Made by a program: the position numbers and the translations under genes. Below, in pieces: positions 17,571 to 25,152 of a stretch of 64,000 nucleotides of DNA. Every line of letters begins with the position of its first letter. The stretch's first letter is position 1. Source of the stretch: Gammaproteobacteria bacterium (GTDB taxonomy: Bacteria; Pseudomonadota; Gammaproteobacteria; Ga0077536); the NCBI GenBank assembly GCA_020849475.1, contig JADLGE010000003.1, positions 46,755 through 110,754 of the forward strand. Reading direction: 5' to 3'. The notes below the pieces were generated by a model. That model worked only from the letters and a program-made list of their open reading frames with translations, ran no database searches and was not told where the DNA came from.

Positions 17571-20500
17571 GCGCCAGCGACATCCTGCTCGACGACTTTC
17601 ATGACGCCACGCCCTGGCAGGCCATCGCGCCGGGCGCCGCGCAACTGCGCTTGCGTCACACGCGCGAAGCTGACGGCTACGCCTTGCATCTCGATTACGA
17701 CCTCGCCGGTGGCGGCTTCGTCATCGCGCGGCGCGCGCTGTCGCTCAGCCTGCCCGAAGACTACGCCTTCGCGCTCGACAGTCGCGGCCAAGGCGCGCAA
17801 CACATTGTTGAATTCAAACTGGTCGATGAGCGCCTCGCCAATGTGTGGCGACTGCGCGATGAGAACTTCTGTTTGCACCAAGCGTGGACGCCGTGGCGCA
17901 TCGCGGCGCGCGACATCGGCTATGCGTGGGGCGCGCACCGCACGCGGCGCCTCGACCATTGCGACGCGCTCGAGATAGCCATCGTCGGCAATGGCGCCGG
18001 CACCCTCAGCCTGCGCAATTTACGCCTGCACGACCTGACCTATCGCGGCACTCCCACCGTGAGCGCATCCAGCGCCACGCCAGCGCACGCCGCCGCCCAC
18101 GTGCTCGATGATGACGATCGCCATTGGCAAAGCGCGGCGGACGGTGAACAGTCGCTGGAGCTGGACTTCGGCGGCGAGCGCGCCTTCAGCGCAGTACACC
18201 TCGACTGGCTGCCATCGGCGCGGCCCGCAAGCTTCGCCATCGATGTGCGCGGCGCGGACGGCGCATGGCAGTGCCGACATCACGCCGGACAGCGCGCCGG
18301 CCTGCGCAGCACGGTGTTGCTGCCCGATACGCGCAGCGGCGCTGTGCGGCTGCGCGTCGACGGCGGCGCGGCGCTGCGCCACATCGCGTTCGCGCCCTGG
18401 TATTACGCGCCCACGCTCTACGACGGCCTGAGTGCCATGGCGCTGGACGCCGCGCGCGGCGACTATCCCAAGGCGCTGCGCGAACAGCAGAGCTATTGGA
18501 CCGTGACCGGCGCCGCCCAGGGGTCGGGCGTGGCCTTGCTCAATACCGAAGGCATGCTCGAAGTCGATGGCGGCGACTTCAGCATCGAAGCCTTCGTGCA
18601 AGTCGGCGCGCGGCTCTACACCTGGGCCGATGTAGAGCTCGACGCCTGGCTCGAAGACGATAGCCTGCCGCTGCCGTGTGTGAAGTGGCGCGCCGAACCA
18701 TTCACCCTGACCATCGCGCCCGTGATGATTGGCAGCGGCGCCGATGCAACGCTGCATGTCGCCTACCAGCTCACGAATCACGGCGCGCTGCGCGAAGACT
18801 TCATCCTGCATCTCGCTGTGCGGCCGTTCCTGGTCACGCCGATATGGCAGCAATGGCAGGGTCGCGGCGGCATCACCGCCTTGCATCATCTGCGCGCTGA
18901 CGCGCACGGCCTCAACATCAATGACCAGCGCTGCATGCAGGTGACGCCAGCGGCCGACCAGGTCGGCGTACAAGGCTTCGCCGCCGGCACGCTGCTGGAC
19001 CGCCTGCGCGGCGGCGTATTGTCGGCGGCCCACGAAGTGCACGACAGCGATGGCCTCGCCAGCGCCTGCCTGGGTTTTCGACCCACACTCGACGCCGGCG
19101 CCAGCATCCAGGTTGAAGTCGTGGTGCCGGCCGCGGGCCGCTGGGCGCCCATGCAGGCCGTGGGCTACGCGGCGGCGCACAGCCAAGCCGTGCATGAATG
19201 GCGCGGCCTGCTGGGCGCCGCGCCCATCGCCTTGCCTCATGCATGCAACGGACCGGTGCAGACTCTGCGCAGCGCCGCCGCCCATATCCTCGTCAATCGA
19301 CAGAACGCGCGCCTGCAGCCCGGTCCGCGCCGCTATACGCGTGCCTATCTGCGTGACGCGGTCGGCATGGGCACGGCGCTGGCGCGGCTCGGCATCACTG
19401 CGCCGCTCAAGCGCCTGCTCGACTGGTACGGCCCTTATCAACGCGACGATGGCGAATTGCCCGATTGCGTCGACGACAACGGCGCCGAGTGGCTGCCCGA
19501 GTACGATGCCTACGGCCAATACCTGCACGGCGTCGCCGAAGCGCAGCGCCTCGCACCCGATGCCGCGTTCCTCGCGCGCCAATGGCCGCGCGCGCAGCGC
19601 GTGCTGGCGCGCTTCGAGACGCTGCGCGCACGGCGCACCACCGATGAATATCGCGACACCGCGTTCTTTGGTCTGCTGCCGGAATCCATGAGCCATGAGG
19701 GTTACATGGCGCAGCCGGTGCACGCCTACTGGGACGACTTCTGGGCGCTGCGCGGTCTGCACGATGCCGCGTGGCTGGCAACGCAGGCGGGCGCTCCCCA
19801 TGAAGCGCGGCGCATTGCCACGCTGGCCGATGAATTCGCCACACAGCTGCATGCATCCTTGCAGCGGTGCATGGCGACGCACGCCATAGACTTCATTCCG
19901 GGCTCGGTCGAACTCGGTGATTTCGATGCCACCGCGATTGCCGTTGCGCTGACGGTCGCCGATGACGGCGATGGCCTGCCGCGCGCGGCGCTCGACGCGA
20001 CCTTCGACCGCTATCTCGCCATCCGCGCCGAGCGTCACGCCAGTCGCAGCTGGAGCAATTACAGTGCCTATGAGATTCGCATCGTCGGCGCGCTGATACG
20101 TCTGGGGCGCCGCGACGATGCACTCAAGGTCCTGAATGAACTGCTGGCCGATTGTCGCCCACCCGCATGGCGTCAATGGCCGGAGCAGTCGTGGCGCGAT
20201 TACGACGCGCCGGCTTTCCTGGGCGATCTGCCCCACAGCTGGATAGGCGCCGAATACATTCACGCCCTGACCAGCGCCTTTGCCTATGAGCATCGCAGCG
20301 ATGCGAGCCTGGTATTGGCGGCCGGCGTCGATGGCGCGTGGCTGCACGACGCGGGCGTCACCGTCACGGCGCTCGCGACCCATTACGGCGCGCTCAGCTA
20401 TCGGCTGCGGCGCATCGATGCCGCGCGCGTTGAAATGTACATCGAGGCCGGCATCGACCTGCCGCCCGGCGGCCTGCTGCTGCGTCCGCCCTTGCCGGCG

Positions 20501-20617
20501 GCGCTGCGCGCGCTGACCATCAATGGCGAAGCACGGCACGACTTCACCGAGCTGCAATGCCGTTGCCACGCGCTGCCGGCGCACATCGTTTTCGACTGTG
20601 GAGACTCCTCGTCATGA
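17567..20617 (+). CDS. Discoidin-domain, glycosidase-like (alpha/alpha)6-barrel protein
   Basis: A 1016-residue protein without a signal peptide. Residues ~1-155 resemble a galactose-binding/CBM-like beta-sandwich (LLDDFHDATPWQAI...LEIAIVGNG). Residues ~165-275 look like an F5/8 type C (discoidin) domain, then a beta-rich region follows, and residues ~560-950 form a helical barrel with YTRAYLRDAVGMGTALARLG, WYGPYQRDDGELPDCVDDNG and PVHAYWDDFWALRGLHDAAW. The acidic residues D (RDDGELPD) and the YWDD motif are candidate catalytic or binding groups. It starts GTG 17567 inside the ABC gene stop and overlaps the GH94 gene by 4 bases, so all three are translationally coupled. It probably processes the same glucan; the activity is not assigned. 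Confidence 0.65.
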   Translation: MSASDILLDDFHDATPWQAIAPGAAQLRLRHTREADGYALHLDYDLAGGGFVIARRALSLSLPEDYAFALDSRGQGAQHIVEFKLVDERLANVWRLRDENFCLHQAWTPWRIAARDIGYAWGAHRTRRLDHCDALEIAIVGNGAGTLSLRNLRLHDLTYRGTPTVSASSATPAHAAAHVLDDDDRHWQSAADGEQSLELDFGGERAFSAVHLDWLPSARPASFAIDVRGADGAWQCRHHAGQRAGLRSTVLLPDTRSGAVRLRVDGGAALRHIAFAPWYYAPTLYDGLSAMALDAARGDYPKALREQQSYWTVTGAAQGSGVALLNTEGMLEVDGGDFSIEAFVQVGARLYTWADVELDAWLEDDSLPLPCVKWRAEPFTLTIAPVMIGSGADATLHVAYQLTNHGALREDFILHLAVRPFLVTPIWQQWQGRGGITALHHLRADAHGLNINDQRCMQVTPAADQVGVQGFAAGTLLDRLRGGVLSAAHEVHDSDGLASACLGFRPTLDAGASIQVEVVVPAAGRWAPMQAVGYAAAHSQAVHEWRGLLGAAPIALPHACNGPVQTLRSAAAHILVNRQNARLQPGPRRYTRAYLRDAVGMGTALARLGITAPLKRLLDWYGPYQRDDGELPDCVDDNGAEWLPEYDAYGQYLHGVAEAQRLAPDAAFLARQWPRAQRVLARFETLRARRTTDEYRDTAFFGLLPESMSHEGYMAQPVHAYWDDFWALRGLHDAAWLATQAGAPHEARRIATLADEFATQLHASLQRCMATHAIDFIPGSVELGDFDATAIAVALTVADDGDGLPRAALDATFDRYLAIRAERHASRSWSNYSAYEIRIVGALIRLGRRDDALKVLNELLADCRPPAWRQWPEQSWRDYDAPAFLGDLPHSWIGAEYIHALTSAFAYEHRSDASLVLAAGVDGAWLHDAGVTVTALATHYGALSYRLRRIDAARVEMYIEAGIDLPPGGLLLRPPLPAALRALTINGEARHDFTELQCRCHALPAHIVFDCGDSSS

Positions 20618-23600
20618 CCCGCCGCACGCTCACCAACACCGCTGGATTGCGCGTGACCTTGAACGCCAATGCCTCCGTCTCGCGCATCGATCACGCGGAT
20701 GTGATGCTCAACCTGTTTCGTGGCAATGCCATGGAAGGCGGCGAGTGCAATCTTTATCTGCGCCGCCTCGGCGGCGCGCCGGCCACCACTGCCCTGCTCG
20801 GACCGCGCAGCCCGTCGCGCATGGAAGCGGGTGATGATGGCTTTGCCCTGCGCGGCCATTGGCAGGGCCTGGACTACCGTGTGGTGCTGCGCCTCGCGGC
20901 CGACAGCGCGAGCTGGTTCTGGCATGTCAGCATCCGCAATCGCAGCGCCGACACGCTGAGCGTCGACCTCATCCACAGCCAGGATCTCGGCCTCGCTGAT
21001 TACAACTTCATCCGCACCAGTGAGTACTTCGCCAGCCAGTATCTCGATCACACGCCGTTGTTCGACCCCCGCCATGGCCGAGTGATAGCGACGCGCCAGA
21101 ACCTCGGCATGGGCGGCCGGCATCCCTGGTGCCTGCTTGCGTCGCTCACGCGTGCCGTCAGCTACTCGACCGATGCGCTGCAGTTTCATGGCACCGCGAC
21201 ACGCGCCGGCCAAACACCCATCGCACTACGTGACGGCCTGGCCGGCATGCGCCTGCAGCACGAACACGCGCTGGTGTGTCTGCAGGACGCGCCGCTCACG
21301 CTGGCGCCGGGTGCGCGCGCCGAACGCGGCTTCGTCGGCTGCTTTGAGGCGGATCATGCGCAAGCCAGTGGCCCACGGGATCTCGCGCGACTGGCGACCG
21401 CCTGCGCTTTGCCGGAGGCGCAGCCCGACCAGGATGTGCCTGACAATGTTTCGCTCGCGCCGCTGCCCACCACGCTCTTCACCAGCGCGCCGCTGTTCGC
21501 CGCGCAAGCCGCGCCCCTGACTTCGTTCATCGACGCGCTAGGCGCGCCGCTGCTGGAAGAAAAGCGCGGTCATGAAACCGTCGCGAGTTTCCACGGCAAC
21601 GATGTGCACTGGGTGTCGCAGGCCAAGGAAAACAGCGTGCAACGCGCCCATGCCCAGATTCTGCGCACCGGTTCCGCCCTGGTGCCCGACGAAGGCGCGC
21701 TGACCAGCACCACGCTCATGGGCGGTGTGTTCAATTCCATGCTCACCCACGGCCACGTCGGCATCAATCGCCTGATGTCGTCCACGCGTGGTTACCTCGG
21801 CCTGTTCCGCGCCCTGGGCCAACGCCTGTTCGTCGAACAGCGCGACGGCTGGCGCCTGCTCGACCAGCCGTCGGCGTGGGCCGTCGCGCCGCGTAGCTGT
21901 CGCTGGTTCTACATCAATGCCGAGCACGACATCGAAGTACAGACGCGCGCCGATGACGTCGCGCATCGCATCGATGTCGAAGTGCGCGTACGACGCGGTG
22001 CACCGTTGCGCATGCTGCTCGCCAACCACATCGCCCTCGACGATGACGACGGCGCCGAGGCGCACGCGCCGGCATGGCGACGTGACGGCCAGGAAGTGTT
22101 CATGCACGCCCGCGCCGGCAGCGCCATCGCCGCGCGCTTCGGGTCGCGCGGCTTTCGGCTGCGCGTGGCGGATGACACCGTCATCGAAGCCTGCGGCGGC
22201 GATGAACTGTTGTTCGATGACGGGCTCGCCCACGACACGCCTTACCTGTGCCTGCAGACCGCGCCAAGCGCGGCGGCGCGCTTCACCTTCAGCGGTGACC
22301 TGCTCGATGCGCCCGTCATCGAGGCGCCGCTGACGGGCGCGCCGGTCACGATGGCGAATGGTTTGAACCTGCACGTGCCGGACAGCAGCGCGCATGCGCG
22401 CGAGCTTGCGCAATGGTCGGCCATCCTGCCGTGGTTCGCCGACAACGCGCTGGTGCATTACCTCGCGCCGCGCGGACTCGAGCAGTTCACGGGCGGCGGC
22501 TGGGGCTCGCGCGACATTTGCCAGGGTCCGCTCGAAATGCTGTTGGCGCTCGGCCAGCTGGCTCCGGCGCGCGACCTGTTGTTGCGGGTATTCGCGGCGC
22601 AGAACGAAGCGGGTGACTGGCCGCAATGGTTCACGTTCTTTCAACGCGAGCGTGAGATTCGCGCCGGCGATTCCCATGGCGACATCATCTTCTGGCCGCT
22701 GATGGCCTTGGCGCGCTATCTGGAAGCGAGCCACGATCTTGAATTTCTTGAAACGCGCCTGCCGTTTCACCAGGCCGGCGCCAGCGTGCCCACGCTATGG
22801 CAGCATGTCGAACGGGCGCTCGCCCATATCGAAGCCCACTGCCTGCCGGGCACGCTGCTCATTGCCTACGGTCATGGCGACTGGAACGACTCCATGCAGC
22901 CGGCCTCCGCGCAGCTGCGTGATGAACTGTGCAGTGCCTGGACCGTGACCCTGCATTACCAGATGTTGAATACGCTGGCGGCCAGCCTCATCGACGGTGA
23001 GCATGCCGCGCGCGCCGCCAGCCTGCGGGCCATGGCGGGCCGCATCGAGCAGGACTTTCAACAGTTGCTGGTGGTCGACGACGTGGTGCCCGGTTACATG
23101 CACACCCGCGCCGATGGCGCGCGCGACTACCTGCTGCATCCACGCGATGCGGTGACCGGCCTGCGCTACAGCATGCTGCCCATCCCGCACGCGATTCTGA
23201 GCGGCATACTGACTCCCACGCAGGCCGAACAGCATCTCGCGCTCATCGAACAGCATCTGCTCGGCCCCGATGGCGCACGCCTGTTCGACCAGCCCATGCG
23301 CTATCGCGGCGGGCCGACCACCTTGTTCCAGCGCGCCGAGAGCGCGGCTTTCTTCGGCCGTGAAATCGGCCTCATGTATACCCACGCACACCTGCGCTAT
23401 GCCGAAGCGCTGGCCCATGTCGGACGTGGCGCGCGGTTCTTCGCCGCGCTCAACCTGGTCAATCCCATTGGTCTCGGTGCGCGACTGCCGGGCGCCTCGC
23501 CGCGGCCTTCGCACTGCTACTACTCGAGTTCCGATGCAGCCTTCCCTGATCGATACGCGGCCTATGAGGATTACGGCCGCATCGCGCGCGGCGAGATAGC

Positions 23601-23955
23601 CTTCGACGGCGGCTGGCGCGTCTATTCCAGCGGCCCGGGCCTCGCCATTGCGATCATGATTCGCAGCCTGTTCGGCCTGCGTCCCGCCGGCTTACATCTG
23701 CATATCGACCCGGTGCTGCCGGCCTCACTGGATGGCCTCAGCGTCAGCCTGCCGATAGCGGGGCACGCCAGCCGCTTCACTTATCGTGTGGGGTCGCAGG
23801 GCTTTGGCGTGAAAAGCGTGCGTTTGAATGGCGTGGCCTTGCGTGGAAGCGCGTTGCGCAATCCTTATCGTCAAGCCGGGCTGGCAATTGCAATGGACGA
23901 CGTGCGCGCCGAGCTTACTGACGCGCGGAATGCATGGGAGATAGAGACGTTCTGA
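20614..23955 (+). CDS. GH94 (former GT36) beta-glucan phosphorylase-like protein
   Basis: A 1113-residue glycoside hydrolase family 94-type protein. N-terminal beta-sandwich regions (~1-270 and 350-560) precede the (alpha/alpha)6 barrel, which carries GGGWGSRDICQGP around residue 630 and AYGHGDWNDSMQP with the presumed general acid D756. The barrel ends with the family's GEIAFDGGWRVYSSGPG and PVLPASLDGL. The length and layout fit 1,2-beta-oligoglucan phosphorylase, and it is also related to the C-terminal part of cyclic beta-1,2-glucan synthases. Phosphorolysis or chain-length control of a beta-glucan is the likely role. No glycosyltransferase domain is fused. The start ATG overlaps the preceding stop as ATGA. 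Confidence 0.8.
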   Translation: MTRRTLTNTAGLRVTLNANASVSRIDHADVMLNLFRGNAMEGGECNLYLRRLGGAPATTALLGPRSPSRMEAGDDGFALRGHWQGLDYRVVLRLAADSASWFWHVSIRNRSADTLSVDLIHSQDLGLADYNFIRTSEYFASQYLDHTPLFDPRHGRVIATRQNLGMGGRHPWCLLASLTRAVSYSTDALQFHGTATRAGQTPIALRDGLAGMRLQHEHALVCLQDAPLTLAPGARAERGFVGCFEADHAQASGPRDLARLATACALPEAQPDQDVPDNVSLAPLPTTLFTSAPLFAAQAAPLTSFIDALGAPLLEEKRGHETVASFHGNDVHWVSQAKENSVQRAHAQILRTGSALVPDEGALTSTTLMGGVFNSMLTHGHVGINRLMSSTRGYLGLFRALGQRLFVEQRDGWRLLDQPSAWAVAPRSCRWFYINAEHDIEVQTRADDVAHRIDVEVRVRRGAPLRMLLANHIALDDDDGAEAHAPAWRRDGQEVFMHARAGSAIAARFGSRGFRLRVADDTVIEACGGDELLFDDGLAHDTPYLCLQTAPSAAARFTFSGDLLDAPVIEAPLTGAPVTMANGLNLHVPDSSAHARELAQWSAILPWFADNALVHYLAPRGLEQFTGGGWGSRDICQGPLEMLLALGQLAPARDLLLRVFAAQNEAGDWPQWFTFFQREREIRAGDSHGDIIFWPLMALARYLEASHDLEFLETRLPFHQAGASVPTLWQHVERALAHIEAHCLPGTLLIAYGHGDWNDSMQPASAQLRDELCSAWTVTLHYQMLNTLAASLIDGEHAARAASLRAMAGRIEQDFQQLLVVDDVVPGYMHTRADGARDYLLHPRDAVTGLRYSMLPIPHAILSGILTPTQAEQHLALIEQHLLGPDGARLFDQPMRYRGGPTTLFQRAESAAFFGREIGLMYTHAHLRYAEALAHVGRGARFFAALNLVNPIGLGARLPGASPRPSHCYYSSSDAAFPDRYAAYEDYGRIARGEIAFDGGWRVYSSGPGLAIAIMIRSLFGLRPAGLHLHIDPVLPASLDGLSVSLPIAGHASRFTYRVGSQGFGVKSVRLNGVALRGSALRNPYRQAGLAIAMDDVRAELTDARNAWEIETF

Positions 23956-23966
23956 TGACCCTGCCT

Positions 23967-23992
23967 GTAGGTGCGATTTCATTCGCACCTAC
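23967..23992. repeat. Repeat family B palindrome supplying the lldD stop codon
   Basis: GTAGGTGCGA (23967-23976) and TCGCACCTAC (23983-23992) form a perfect 10-bp stem with a 6-base loop between the convergent GH94 and lldD-like genes. The CTA of the right arm (23989-23991) is the lldD TAG stop on the minus strand, so the repeat marks the end of that gene. It may also act as a bidirectional terminator. Confidence 0.85.
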
Positions 23993-25122
23993 AAAAGAAT
24001 CCTCGAATCGACGCGATTGATATCGGTGTGTCCGCAGAACGCCATGCTGAGATCGAGCTCGCGCGCGATGATTTCGAGGGCCTTGCTGACACCGGCTTCG
24101 CCGAGCGCGCCCAGACCGTATAGAAACGAGCGCCCGATCAAGGTGCCGCGCGCGCCCAGCGCCCAGGCTTTCAGCACGTCCTGGCCGCTGCGTATGCCGC
24201 CGTCCATCCACACTTCGATGCGCGAGCCGACGGCATCGGCAATCGCCGGCAGCGCCGAGATGGAGCTCGGTGCGCTGTCGAGCTGACGGCCACCGTGATT
24301 GGAGACGATCAAGGCATCGGCGCCGCTGTCGGCCGCGAGGCGCGCGTCTTCGACATCCATGATGCCCTTCAGGATGAGCTTGCCGCCCCAGCGCTGCTTG
24401 ATCCATTCGACATCGGCCCATGACAGGCGCGGGTCGAACTGTCTCGCCGTCCATTCACCGAGCGAACCGATGTTGTCGACATCCTTGACGTGACCAACGA
24501 TGTTGCCGAAGTTGCGCCGCTGCGTGCCGAGCATGTTCATGCACCAGCGCGGGTGCAGCGCCAGGTTCAGCAGGTTGTGAATGGTCGGTTTGACCGGCGT
24601 CGACAGGCCGTTCTTGATGTCGCGATGACGCTGGCCCAGCACCTGCAGATCGAGTGTCACCATCAGCGCCGAACAGCCGGCGGCCTTGGCGCGATCAATG
24701 AGGCCCTCGACAAACGCGCGATCACGCATCACGTAGAGCTGGAACCAGAACGGCGCCTTGGTATGCGCGGCAATGTCTTCTATCGAGCAGATGCTCATGG
24801 TCGACAGCGTGAACGGAATGCCGAATTTTTCCGCCGCGCGCGCCGCGAGGATTTCACCATCGGCGTGCATCATGCCGGTCGAACCGGTAGGCGCGATGGC
24901 GACTGGCATCGCCACTTCCTGGCCTATCATGGTGGAACGCAGTGAGCGGTTCTCCATGTTGACCGCCACGCGCTGGCGGAACTTGATGGGTTTGAAGTCG
25001 GCTTCGTTGGCGTGATAGGTGCTCTCGGTCCACGAGCCGGTGTCGACATAGTCATAGAACATGCGCGGCACGCGCTTCTTCATCAATACGCGCAGGTCTT
25101 CGACGGTGGTGACAACGGTCAC
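23989..25122 (-). CDS. lldD: FMN-dependent alpha-hydroxy acid dehydrogenase (LldD-like)
   Basis: A 377-residue TIM-barrel flavoenzyme of the L-lactate/glycolate/mandelate dehydrogenase family. Seen: FYDYVDTGSWTESTYHANEADF, the FMN-phosphate and ring segments VAIAPTGSTGMMHADGE and PFWFQLYVMRD, the active-site SNHGGRQLDSAPSS (catalytic His and Arg) and VWMDGGIRSGQDVLKAWALGARGTLIGRSF. These enzymes oxidise a 2-hydroxyacid to a 2-ketoacid and feed electrons to quinone or oxygen. Substrate specificity between lactate and other hydroxyacids cannot be fixed by eye. The start is GTG 25122 with GGGGAGA upstream. It lies 30 bases after glnD on the same strand. Confidence 0.9.
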   Translation of the reverse strand: MTVVTTVEDLRVLMKKRVPRMFYDYVDTGSWTESTYHANEADFKPIKFRQRVAVNMENRSLRSTMIGQEVAMPVAIAPTGSTGMMHADGEILAARAAEKFGIPFTLSTMSICSIEDIAAHTKAPFWFQLYVMRDRAFVEGLIDRAKAAGCSALMVTLDLQVLGQRHRDIKNGLSTPVKPTIHNLLNLALHPRWCMNMLGTQRRNFGNIVGHVKDVDNIGSLGEWTARQFDPRLSWADVEWIKQRWGGKLILKGIMDVEDARLAADSGADALIVSNHGGRQLDSAPSSISALPAIADAVGSRIEVWMDGGIRSGQDVLKAWALGARGTLIGRSFLYGLGALGEAGVSKALEIIARELDLSMAFCGHTDINRVDSRILL

Positions 25123-25152
25123 GCTGCTCTCCCCTGGATTGGATTGCGGCCC

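Noticed and set aside
18020..20584. An 854-codon minus-strand open frame opposite the discoidin/glycosidase-like gene
   Set aside because: The composition is Arg/Gln/Ala-rich with no motif; the plus-strand product has recognisable domains and coupled starts.
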